From Schoenoplectus triqueter (taxonomy: Eukaryota; Streptophyta; Magnoliopsida; Poales; Cyperaceae), in the NCBI GenBank assembly GCA_964058805.1, contig CAXKVV010002080.1, positions 1 to 22,982 on the forward strand: 22,982 nt of DNA, in the 5' to 3' direction. A program made the translations under genes and the position numbers. This document shows positions 1 through 8,686 of the stretch, piece after piece. How positions within the stretch are numbered: position 1 is the stretch's first letter; each line of letters begins with the position of its first letter. Under the pieces are notes generated by a model. That model ran no database searches. It worked only from the letters and a program-made list of their open reading frames with translations, and was not told the origin of the DNA.

Positions 1-68
1 AAATCACAAGTTGTACCGAAGTGGTACTGAGTTACCTCACAATCTTATCGATAGATCTCCGATCAGAG
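1..68 (+). CDS. PMD gene, upstream exon (partial)
   Basis: Reading from base 2 is open to base 67 with one base left over. A GT donor follows (AGAG/GTCAGG at 69-70), and the acceptor TTCTAG ends at 174 after a pyrimidine-rich tract. The resulting 106-bp intron is phase 1, the same phase as the downstream introns, and the joined codon (GAT) leads into the PMD frame. The exon's start lies left of the window. The evidence is only splice consensus plus phase. Confidence 0.45.
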
Positions 69-174
69 GTCAGGATCATATTCCCTCGAGCAAGGCGATG
101 CTGGCCACACCTTTTCCTTCTTTCTTTCTATTCTCTCCCTCTTTTATTGTTGACTTTACTGTCTTTTATTCTAG

Positions 175-1063
175 ATTCGACCATCTCTCCATATGGCACG
201 ATTCCTAGACATCCTCGGAGTCACTATCTCTCTCTCTACGATGATCCTGAGGACTGGACACCCACGGTTAGGGTTACACGTGGTACTCCCGTATATCTCC
301 GGGCTGGTGGTTTGATTTTTCGTGATGAGCATCCTCACGACATCACGCTCTTACTTCCTCGAGATCTTTCAGCCGCAGCACCACTCACCCATCTCCTTGT
401 CAAGGAGATGATTGACGGAGAAGCCTCCCGCTGGACCTGTACTGACTTCAGCTTTCCGCTCAGATATCATGGCCATCAGTTGGATTGGACCCGCTATATC
501 CTTGCACGGGAGAAAGATATTCTTTGCAGTTCAGATGTATATAGCTGTATTTTCTTGTCGATGTTCCGGTATCACATCGACACACCTTGGCTCCGTGTCT
601 TTTGTGAGCGGTGGAACTACTCCACCAACACCCTCTTCATTGATGATCGGGAGTTGACCCCTACGCTATGGGAGATCCGTCAGTTGACCGGCCTGCCCGT
701 GTTTGGTCATTATTATGATGAGTTTTTGTTGTCCGAGGATGACTTGAGGGACCCTTTCCTGCACCCGGCTTCTCTTCGGGAGGTTTACAGGACTTACGAT
801 CAGCTGAGGGGACATCATTCTTCGGTTCCTTTCAGATTCTGGATTTCTTATTTCACTGATCGACTGCGTTCTCATCCCGAGTGCCACGCTTCCACTCGAG
901 ACCCTCTTGGCACTGGGCACCTTAGCCTTTACTGTGATGTCCCTGCTCTCCCGCAGGGCACCTTGTGTTCACATGATATCACCCGAGAGGCTTATTTGAC
1001 AACCTTTCTTTCTTGGTGGATTTACTTCTTTCTGCTGCCTAGCTCTGGAGCTCGCATCATTCT
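175..1063 (+). pseudogene. PMD gene, N-terminal half of the plant mobile domain
   Basis: This is an open frame of about 296 codons after the acceptor at 173-174. It contains the family's hallmark core, WNYSTNTLFIDDRELTPT followed by a LTGLPVFG motif (about 615-705), and later a W-rich segment (FLSWWIYFFLLP, about 1003-1040) typical of the domain centre. The frame runs into the solo LTR at 1064 and stops at 1107-1109 inside LTR sequence. The next residues of the domain continue at 5970 in the same frame. The N-terminal region before the core (SLYDDPEDWTP onward) is family-typical in position but not otherwise informative. The ORF would extend 5' to base 21, but that part is intron. Confidence 0.8.
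1059..1063 (+). repeat. Target-site duplication, left copy (ATTCT)
   Basis: Five bases directly before the LTR's TG. They match the right copy ATTCG at 4 of 5 positions. The right copy is the one that keeps the PMD reading frame. Confidence 0.7.
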
Positions 1064-1439
1064 TGTGAAACACCGTAAATTTAAAAATAATAAAAATATA
1101 AAAAAATAGATAATTGAATAAAATAAGAGGAAATATATACAATAAATTTAATATTTTAAAAAAATATTATTAATGAAGATATAAATAATTTAAGATCCAA
1201 ACTGAATATGATATAAAAAAAAGTCTGGTATTGAAATTTATAAAGGAATCAAATAATAACTAAAATTTTTGTAATTAATTTAAAGAAAAAAAATACAATT
1301 AAATAAGGGATATCAAATTTGTTTAATTCAAAGGTTAAAATGTAATTAACGAAAATAAATTGATTAGTTATGATAAACACTGATAATCAAATTATTATAA
1401 AAATAAATAAATAATTTGAGAATTAATCGGACGCATAAA

Positions 1440-2130
1440 TGACCACACAAATTCGGTTACCGAAGATCCGGACCGAAACCACTCTGTTCCTTCCCAAGGA
1501 ACTATCCTTTTCTTGACTCTTCTTCCCTGCCTATTTCTTTTTTTTCATCTCCCGTGAACTCCAGTCTCTCTCACTCTCTCCCTCATTTCTCATATTTCCA
1601 CCGTTAAAAAAAAAAAACCTTACTCCTCTCCATTTCTTCTTCTCTGCCTTCACACCCTAAATTCGCACAAACAGAGAGAGGGAGAGAGAAAATGAGTCCT
1701 CCTCCGTCGGCCTCGTGCACTCGTCGCTTGGCTGCCATCAGAGGCGTTGCCCGACCGAGCCCTCTACCCCTCCATTCAACCTCCTCGCACAACACCCCCT
1801 GCTCGTTCTCCTCTTCCTCTCGAGTCCCACACCACAGCTACTCGAGCCTGATCCGCACCTCCTCGAGCGCGACCACCACACAGCAAGGGCGACGCCAAGC
1901 CACCCCTCTGTTGCGCAACCCCCTAGGCCGAGCCACCCCCACATTGCTTCACCTTGCTACCTTGGGAAATTTGTTCAAGCACTTGCTGCCATTCGTCAAG
2001 AGAATATGTAGAGCTCACCACGTGCTCGATTAATTAACCAAAGACTACTCTGGCTCGCTTAACACGACCCTCAAGCAGAGCTTGGCCGAGCAGCCCCTCA
2101 GTTGCATCTCCCTTCACCCGTTCTGATTAA
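1440..2130 (+). promoter_or_regulatory. CT-rich transcribed-leader-like island of the solo LTR
   Basis: This GC-richer block sits inside AT-rich LTR sequence. A TATA-like CATAAATGA lies at about 1434, and dense CT tracts occur at 1500-1690. An open stretch from 1692 to 2033 is low-complexity (Ser/Pro/Arg-rich), with no known domain. Del/Tekay LTRs often carry such pyrimidine-rich R/U5-like regions. I do not call a protein here. Confidence 0.4.
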
Positions 2131-2489
2131 TTTTGGTAATACTCGTCCTCTTTCTTTTCCTATCGTGTGGGCTGAGGTCGGTTAAGCCGTGCATTGTTCT
2201 AAATTGTCTTGCACCATATTCTATTTGTTGTTTCAAAACTGATGGTCTTATGCCTTAATATCCTTATTGTTTTGTTAAGTTGTGATCGGCACCTTGTTGT
2301 TTTGCTTGGTCTGGTGTTTGTTATGGTTTGTTGTGAAGTGATCTTGTGATTCGGTACGTATTAGCTCGCTGTCTTGTGGATTCTGAACTATCATGTTGCC
2401 TTGTTAGTCTTTGATTTCCACCTGGCCCTTTCCCATTATCTGTTATGGTGCTGATTCCATTTGGGATACGAATTATGCTGGCATGTATT

Positions 2490-3780
2490 GGATTGATTTG
2501 AATGTGGCCAAGCTAAGTGAAAATTAATTGAGCTGTTGAGAACTTAGACATTCTAAATGAGAGGAAAAAAATTAAATTTGACCCAATTTAAGCTACAAGA
2601 TTGTCACATTTAGGAAAATTATTGGGTTGACTATGTGATTTATTAGGAAAATTCAATTCGACTCAATTTAAGTATTTAAATATGTGCATTAATAATTTTA
2701 ATAAATTTGATTTTATTTTTTTACATTTATTATAAATATAAATAAATTGGTATATATATACAAAATCTAATTATCCAATGCGTTAACGAAAGCATTGAAT
2801 GATAATATTATTAATAAAATTTAACAAGTGTATTTATTTATATAATAGAAAGTAGTTAACTATTTTTGGAAAATCATGATAGATAGATGATTGAGAAATA
2901 ATTGACTGATTTGTCTAATTAATTATGAAGTTATATTTTATCCTTAATATTAGACATAGCTATGAGATAAGACGAATATGCTAGTACATGGTGGAAATAT
3001 TAAAATGTATAAAATAAGATATTAATTTTTTTATATAATAATAAAAAAATCATAATCTTTACAATGACAATAATAACGGATATATTATGTAATAGGTATC
3101 TTTCATTACTTTCATATAGTGCTTATATTATAACTAATATGATTATGAAGTTATATAAATAGGTATGATTTCTAAATGAAAATGACGATAATAAGTATGA
3201 TGCAATACCAACATGAATAAAAATAAATTCTTTATTCGATAATAATATTTATAATATTATAAATTATATATTTATTTAATCTCTTTTTTTTTTCTATACT
3301 AATCCCTTTCACCAATCCTAATAAACATTAATATGTAAATAATTATAATAATAACTAGATTATCTATTTTTAAAGTAATACTATTCGAAATACACATTTG
3401 ATAAATATGAATTGATATGTATAAACACCCACCCACCCACATATATATATATTTAAAATAACATTAATTAGTGCCTATAAATATTACTTATTATATTACT
3501 TAAGATTTTTAATTATAAAATTTTTATATGCCTATTTTCAATTTAAAACACCAACACATTTAACTAAATAAAAACATTAATTAAATTTAAGTTTAATTGA
3601 ATTTTTTTTCGTTTAATTTGATTTTTATTTTTGATTCTAGTTTTATATAATATATTTTCTAATTAATGAAAATAATATTAAAATATAAAATGAGATATAA
3701 TTAAAGAATATGATATAAATAATTAGGGATTATAACGTAATAACTAAAGGATAATACTAATTTATAATATAAAATATATA
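2490..3780. other. AT-rich LTR arm, no gene seen
   Basis: Very AT-rich with stops in all frames and only simple repeats. It is part of the solo LTR. Confidence 0.6.
3425..3452. repeat. Microsatellite (CACC)n then (AT)n
   Basis: A short run of ACCC units is followed immediately by alternating AT within the solo LTR. Confidence 0.85.
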
Positions 3781-3990
3781 TTAATCAATTTCTCTATTTT
3801 AATAATTGAATAACATTAATTAATATATATAAATACCTATTAATCAATTTCTCTATTTAATAATAGAATAATATTAATAAATATATAAATATATATTAAT
3901 CAATTTCTCTATTCTTAATAAGAATAATATTAATTATATAATATTATATATTAATTAATTTCTCTATTTTTAAATAATTAATTATCATAA
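3781..3990. repeat. Four-copy tandem repeat, period about 55-59 bp
   Basis: The phrase TTAATCAATTTCTCTATT (last copy TTAATTAATTTCTCTATT) recurs at 3781, 3840, 3896 and 3951, each followed by an AT-rich tail with ATAATATTAAT-like text. It is an internal minisatellite of the solo LTR. Confidence 0.85.
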
Positions 3991-4105
3991 TTATAATTAA
4001 AATAATTAAGTGATAATGATTAAGTTAACCTAATAAATCTAAATAAAATTAAGTTAATTACATTAATCAAAATAAATATAACCTTAAACACGAACATAAA
4101 TAATA

Positions 4106-4350
4106 ATGCTCCCGTCTCCGAGTCCGGTATACCCTGACCTAACCAGACCCAACGCGAATAGGATACTCGCCAATTTAATTTATTTTGACTTTATAAGTTC
4201 TCAAAAATATCTTGAAGACCCAACAATCAAGTACACTCAGGATGAGACGGTGTACGAGATCGTGGGCCCCACCGGAGACCGAACAATCAGACGCTATCAG
4301 CCTTACCAAAATATTCAGGTGCGAATTGCACTGAGATTTACGATTTCTTA
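4106..4350. other. GC-richer segment of the solo LTR, no gene called
   Basis: A GC-richer patch in AT-rich LTR sequence contains an 81-codon open frame without recognisable motifs. It includes a CGTGGGCCCCACCGG stretch resembling LTR sequence. I treat it as LTR, not coding. Confidence 0.4.
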
Positions 4351-4470
4351 GGATATGACTTAAATTATATTTTCTTTTCTTTTGATATTGAAACTTGTTC
4401 ATATCATCCGCATTTTATTTTATATGCATTTTATTTTGACCATTAATTAGATTAATATTTAAGTTAATTA

Positions 4471-4665
4471 GTTATAGGATAGATTATCCTAGATAGATGT
4501 AAGTAGTATTTAATAATTTAATATAATTAGTTACATGATAGATTATCTAGGATAGATTATCTTAGATAGAGTAATTAGTATTTAATAATTTAATATAATT
4601 AGTTACATGATAGATTATCTAGGATAGATTATCTTAGATAGAGTAATTAGTATTAATAATTTATA
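4471..4665. repeat. 72-bp tandem repeat, about 2.7 copies, GATA-rich
   Basis: The unit starts GTTACATGATAGATTATC at 4530 and again at 4602 with near identity. A diverged first copy begins near 4471. Each unit itself holds two AGATTATCT-type words, a repeat within a repeat. It lies in the solo LTR. Confidence 0.88.
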
Positions 4666-5160
4666 TTAGTATTAATTAAGTACCTTGAAATTTTATTATG
4701 TAAATAATGTGATTTTTATTAACTGGATTGTTATATTGATCAAAATAAGCTTAATCGAGTTATCACTAAATTGAATTAAGATTTGAATTTTACATATTAT
4801 CTGTTTTCTATAATTTGTATGTTGTTATGAAACTCAAGAAAAATTTTAAGTTAAAAATGAATATCCAAATTTGAGTTTGGGAAGAGTGTTAGTACCGGCT
4901 CGATTTTATAATAAAATACACTTTAATTTATTATTAAGGAGCTATTATGTGGTTATAGTGATTATTTTATCACTTTATATTCAGCAGTGACTATTTTGTC
5001 ACTTTATATTTGCTCGTGATTGATTCATTTCATTTCATATTATTTTCGGATAGTCTCCTTCAATTTGAATTATATATTGATAAAAATCGAGTCGTTGTTC
5101 GTTTCATTATAGTAAGAGACTGAGCGGGATAAGTTAGGGATGGTTTTGATAGTGAATGAC

Positions 5161-5196
5161 GCTCTCTTCTATAGAGCGGACTCTCTTCTATAGAGC
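5161..5196. repeat. Duplicated 17-bp short hairpin
   Basis: GCTCTCTTCTATAGAGC (5161-5177) is followed by ACTCTCTTCTATAGAGC (5180-5196), a 19-bp period. The first copy can fold with a GCTCT/AGAGC stem. Confidence 0.75.
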
Positions 5197-5969
5197 ACTG
5201 GTTGAGGTCGGTTCTTTCTGAAAAGAATTTATCCCGCAAAGTCATTTGTGTGATATGAGAGTTTGAACCCGTACCTATTATATTATAATATCTCCGAATG
5301 ATTCATGTTGGGTTTATCCTTGATTTAAAATATTCATGACATTCAAATAGTGCATTTTTTTATAAACTCTTTTGGGTTCTTTTTATACCATACTAATATA
5401 TGATTAAATCAATTTTGATATTTAGACTAAAATAAAATTATGTACTTATATGTTGCTACTATATTTATTATAAAAATAAATTTTTAATGGTTTTAAGTCT
5501 AAGCCTAGAGATTTATAACATCTCGGTGCTGAACCTAAAACCGAACTGAGTGACTTATCACTCACGTTTCCATGGTGGTTGTGGGGTCCAGGGTTTACAG
5601 GAGCGGGATCGAGTTTTTGATGAGAGTGCTAGGTGCAATCATTCGTGGTGACAGAGATGCTTCGCCGCTTCCGCATGTGAGCAGGGTAGTAGATTATGAT
5701 CTATCGGGTTTCGAGTTTTATTTCTTCTTTTGAGTTTTTCTTTGAGAGATTTTGCTGCCCATTCCGATGGAGCTAGCCCCGCCGATGTAGGCGTTGTATT
5801 CTCTTTGTTCATTCTATACTGTATGGTCATGTATATTATATTATTATTGTTTTGTTTATTCTGTGATTTTCTTATTTTATTCATTTAGCCTTTCGTACGC
5901 ATGTCTCGTCGTGCGTACGTGGCGGGATTAAGCACCCCTAATCCGATTCAATTATTCTGGGGTGTGACA

Positions 5970-5974
5970 ATTCG
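5970..5974 (+). repeat. Target-site duplication, right copy (ATTCG)
   Basis: It follows the terminal CA of the solo LTR. Reading ATC ATT CGC across the excised junction continues the PMD frame. Confidence 0.7.
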
Positions 5975-6921
5975 CCCTTCAGTATTTGTGATGACGAGCC
6001 AGATTGCTCGAGGTGATAAAGTCTCATTAGTTGTGCCAGTCTTGGCCAACATCTATAGGAGTTTGCGGGGTTTGACTTCTTCACGCGATCCTTCTCGTTG
6101 TAGGGAGCTGGTGCCTTGGCACTTCATTAGTGGGTGGCTACACATGTACTGGTCTGGTGTGTATCATCCATCTCTATCATCAGACTTGAGGACCAGCTTG
6201 CCTATCTTGGGTGACCTAGCCGGTACAAAGCCTGCCTTTCTGACTCCGGAGGACGCTCGTTTCAGATTTTATCGTAGCCACGACCATTTGAGACTAGGTC
6301 GTGCCAGATTAGCTACTCATCATTTAGCTGGGACCACTTACAAATTCTTGGTTGATGCGGCGCCCTCTTCTAGGGACTCTACCCCTCTTAGAGGTCAGCC
6401 GGATATCTTAGATTATTTCATCAGCCTCCGTCACAGATTCTTACCACTCCGCATCGGCGATTATGCTTTCATAGAGCCTTATTCTCCGCACAGATGTGCG
6501 CATCAGTTTGGCTTAGATCAGAAATGTGCCTACCTTTCTCTTCCGCCCTGAGTCTTTGGGAGTTGATCTCGAGGGTCTTGGATGGTGTTATTCGCATCTT
6601 TTTCGATTAGAGACGGGCTCCCGCTTTCAGATATACCCACTTCCCGTGCTTCCACTTTCTCGAGGCGTTATATTTGGTGGTATTACGATGTCATTCGCTC
6701 GTACCAGTCATACACTCCTTCAGTGATGACACGCAGAACTTGTCCCAGGGATAGAGGCAGTTCTTCATCTAGCCTCTCTTACGATGATTTCATCTCTTTT
6801 CCACCTCTTTCTTCAGAACCGGTGGACTTTCAGGGGTTAGACAGCCGCTGCCTTTGCTCGCTTACCAGGACTGGCCTCATTGATACATTTCAGATTCACT
6901 CTTTCCCTTTCTTAAACATAG
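5970..6921 (+). pseudogene. PMD gene, C-terminal half of the plant mobile domain, with indels
   Basis: After the LTR the same frame resumes as RPSVFVMTSQIARGDKVSL and VVPVLANIYRSLRGL, the conserved segment that follows the W-rich core in PMD proteins, then a VPWHFISGWLHMYW stretch. Near 6521-6527 one extra base in an AAA run shifts the frame. Homology-like text (PTFLFRPESLG) continues in frame +1. A second indel near 6610-6630 returns to the original frame, where a TFSRRYIWWYYD motif is read. Near 6835 another alternative frame (LLAYQDWPH) looks more natural. The ORF beginning with M at 5901 is an artefact, since its first 22 codons are LTR. The 3' boundary is uncertain: a donor at 6922 would leave only a 31-bp intron. 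Confidence 0.7.
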
Positions 6922-6952
6922 GTCAAATTTTGATAGGTTTTCGTTTGATTAG

Positions 6953-7123
6953 ATTCTGCGTACGAGTACGATGAGGCAGAGCCCGACTTCTCAGTCCCTC
7001 GCCCGCGGCCTAGTGATGTACATATTCAGTCATCTATCGAGCCACCTGCTTCAGATATTATGGAGGGAGGTCATGACACTTCTCAACTGCCTTCTCCATC
7101 TCTCTTTCCTTCTCCCGTTCCAG
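6953..7123 (+). CDS. PMD gene exon (acidic, Pro/Ser-rich linker)
   Basis: It is preceded by acceptor GATTAG (ends 6952). The frame reads YEYDEAEPDFSVPRPRPS and ends with one spare base at CCAG/GTGATCC (donor 7124). The composition is acidic and Pro/Ser-rich, a linker between the PMD and the C-terminal region. The upstream intron boundary is unclear. Confidence 0.6.
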
Positions 7124-7207
7124 GTGATCCTTTTCCACATATTTGTCTTCTTTTATTTTAGGCGCACTTTAGCTAAGGCTCTGATTAGGGATTGTTTTTA
7201 TTTTTAG
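7124..7207 (+). other. Intron (84 bp, phase 1)
   Basis: Donor GTGATC, T-rich 3' half, acceptor TTTTTAG. Removing it joins PVP to DHEAPS without a frame change. Confidence 0.6.
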
Positions 7208-7321
7208 ATCATGAGGCGCCCTCTTTTGAGACCACTCGAGATGATATCTTAGCGGGTTCACCAGCACCGATAGATATCACTATTTCGGGGTTCTGCACCG
7301 ACCTTGCCGTCGCATGTTCGC
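7208..7321 (+). CDS. PMD gene exon
   Basis: It is open in the phase set by the upstream exon (DHEAPSFETTRDDILAGSPA). The 3' donor is best placed at C/GTGCGT (7322), which leaves one base and keeps the next exon in frame. Other GT sites nearby are possible. Confidence 0.5.
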
Positions 7322-7385
7322 GTGCGTTTTTAGTATTTGGTTGTTAGTGTATTTGTATTCTTATTTTGACATGTATATTTCACAG
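7322..7385 (+). other. Intron (64 bp, phase 1)
   Basis: Donor GTGCGT; acceptor ATTTCACAG after a T-rich tract. Confidence 0.5.
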
Positions 7386-7841
7386 GCTCTGAGGCTGACG
7401 GTGATGGCATGGCGTCGCCTCATCGATCAGAGTCCTTTTTCCAGGACGGTTCTACTTCTCCTTCGATTTTGCTAGTCCCCACTGGCAATGGTAACTCTTT
7501 TGAGGTGGTTCTGGGACCAGTTCTCACACTTATGAGATCAGAGAAGGCTTTTTCTGATCAGGAGGGTTTACTATCTGTCGGGCCCACATGCGACAGGCCA
7601 GTGTTGGTTACAGGAGAGTCGTCTCACGTTCCTTTGTATCTCAACGAGCAGCCTCTAATGATTGCAGACGGTACCGTCTCACCCGAGTCTAGCTCTAGTT
7701 GGGTTGAGGACTTGACTGAGCAGGTCATAGTTGATCATGACTACGAGCTGGATGAGGGTTGGCTGGAGGAGCAGTTACTCGACAACCCAGATGTAGAGGC
7801 TCGAGCCAGTGAGGGTCCCGTGGAGGCTCACGTCTCTCCTG
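7386..7841 (+). CDS. PMD gene exon, Ser/acidic-rich region
   Basis: A 152-codon exon open throughout, rich in Ser, Glu and Asp and without a recognised domain. It includes the acidic run DHDYELDEGWLEEQLLDNPD. The ORF continues past 7841 into clearly intronic T-rich sequence. The donor CCTG/GTATCTC and the phase-1 join to 7916 are convincing. The role of this low-complexity region is unknown. Confidence 0.65.
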
Positions 7842-7915
7842 GTATCTCTCATTTCCTTTATTACTTTCTTATGATTTCCACTTTAGTGTACTTATGCCTT
7901 TATTTTGTTCTGCAG
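7842..7915 (+). other. Intron (74 bp, phase 1)
   Basis: Donor GTATCTC, polypyrimidine tract, acceptor TTCTGCAG: textbook plant intron ends. Confidence 0.75.
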
Positions 7916-8005
7916 CTGAGCCTAGCATGCCTTCAGGTCTTCCTGAGGTGACTGATGTGCCTGCTTCCATTCCAGTTCTGCCATCCTCAGGCGACGAGGC
8001 GATAT
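7916..8005 (+). CDS. PMD gene small exon
   Basis: A 90-bp Pro/Ser-rich exon read in the phase set by its neighbours, ending at GATAT/GTTAGATC. Both flanking introns are phase 1. Confidence 0.65.
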
Positions 8006-8075
8006 GTTAGATCTTTTCTTCCTTTATTTCTTCTTTGATTATGATAGATTGTCTGACATGTTTGATTTGCTGCAG
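8006..8075 (+). other. Intron (70 bp, phase 1)
   Basis: Donor GTTAGA, T-rich interior, acceptor TTGCTGCAG. The join places the last exon in the frame that is open to 8464. Confidence 0.75.
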
Positions 8076-8686
8076 ATATCACACTGAGGGATGTGAGACT
8101 TGCTTTGGCTAAGTTAGTGGACTCACTTCGGGGCACCTTTTTCAGAGATTATCCGTTGAATCTCGAGATCCTGAGCCTCCTGCCTGATGACACCTCATTT
8201 GACTGGTATAGGCTGATGCGGGATACCATTGCGCCAGCTCTACTCATTGCATCTCATCTCGAGAGCATGTTCATTTCTGAGAGGTGTGAGGAGCTGCTCA
8301 GGACTTATCAGGATGCGAGCTCCCTCGTATACCAGCACGAGTTGGAGGTCCATGAGCTGCGCAGGCATTTGGAGGCTGCTCGACACCGCTACCTTCAGCA
8401 GCTTTCTTCTTGTGTCACTCTCCGCTCCATGGGAGTCAGTGGCAGACCCGCTCGACTGCTTGTGTAAGAGCTAGAGGACCATAGATCATCGATAGAGGGC
8501 TTCTCTAGTTATCTTGCGGGACGTCTCCCAAACTTGCAGATTTATTCGAGTATCCGAGACAGAGCTTTTTCTCAGTTTTTGGACTTTGAGACGGCTTCAG
8601 AGGAGGACAGGCGCACTCTTCATGTCTGCTTGGATGCGATTAGTGCTGCGTTGTTTGAGTTGGAGTCCCGCTTCTCGGGCTCATAG
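8076..8686 (+). pseudogene. PMD gene last exon, coiled-coil-like C-terminus with one premature stop
   Basis: It encodes a Leu/Glu/Arg-rich segment (for example HELEVHELRRHLEAARHRYL) with heptad-like spacing, typical of C-terminal tails in transposon PMD proteins. The frame meets TAA at 8465-8467, then continues with no further stop for 72 codons as ELEDHRSSIEGFSSYLAG onward to TAG at 8684-8686. So the TAA is a point nonsense mutation, most simply CAA to TAA. Splice-like sites downstream (acceptors near 8750, 8813 and 8859) suggest the original transcript may have had more 3' exons. Confidence 0.65.

Larger units (their letters stand above)
1064..5969 (+). mobile_element. Solo LTR (about 4.9 kb), probably Del/Tekay-like chromovirus
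   Basis: It begins TGTGAAACACCG and ends GGGGTGTGACA, the TG...CA ends with a short imperfect inverted repeat typical of plant Ty3/gypsy LTRs (Del/Tekay LTRs often begin TGTAACACCCCG). It is flanked by ATTCT/ATTCG. No gag, RT or integrase frame and no second internal copy of the ends is visible, so a solo LTR left by LTR-LTR recombination fits better than a complete element. The length is long but within the range of Tekay-type LTRs. Inside are a C+T-rich, GC-richer island (1440-2130) and AT-rich arms with several short tandem repeats. Orientation is taken as + from the pyrimidine-rich leader and is the least certain part. A non-autonomous element with diverged LTRs is an alternative. Confidence 0.7.
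1..8686 (+). pseudogene. Plant mobile domain (PMD) gene, multi-exon, split by a solo LTR; 5' end outside window
   Basis: Overall gene model. Coding pieces are 1-68, 175-1063, 5970 to about 6921, 6953-7123, 7208-7321, 7386-7841, 7916-8005 and 8076-8686. The N-terminal half is a PMD (the 'aminotransferase-like, plant mobile domain' family, found in MAIN/MAIL-type proteins and many transposons). The middle is acidic and Ser/Pro-rich, and the C-terminus looks coiled-coil. All introns with clear boundaries are GT-AG and phase 1, and the frame carries cleanly across each, which supports the model strongly. Breaks are a 4.9 kb LTR insertion, two offsetting indels near 6521-6630, a probable indel near 6835, and an in-frame TAA at 8465. 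It lies antisense and downstream of a Tat gag-pol, so I infer it is that element's extra ORF rather than a host gene. A free-standing PMD transposon gene is the alternative. Molecular function is unknown. Confidence 0.75.

Noticed and set aside
1692..2033. 113-codon ORF as a protein gene
   Set aside because: Low-complexity Ser/Pro/Arg sequence in a CT-rich LTR leader, with overlapping frames equally open and no domain.
5901..5969. Start codon at 5901 for a 216-residue protein
   Set aside because: The first 22 codons are solo-LTR sequence. The PMD frame really comes from the other side of the insertion.
6922..6952. 31-bp intron in the PMD gene
   Set aside because: It keeps phase 1 and has GT-AG ends, but it is shorter than plant introns normally can be. 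The real donor is probably upstream and obscured by an indel.
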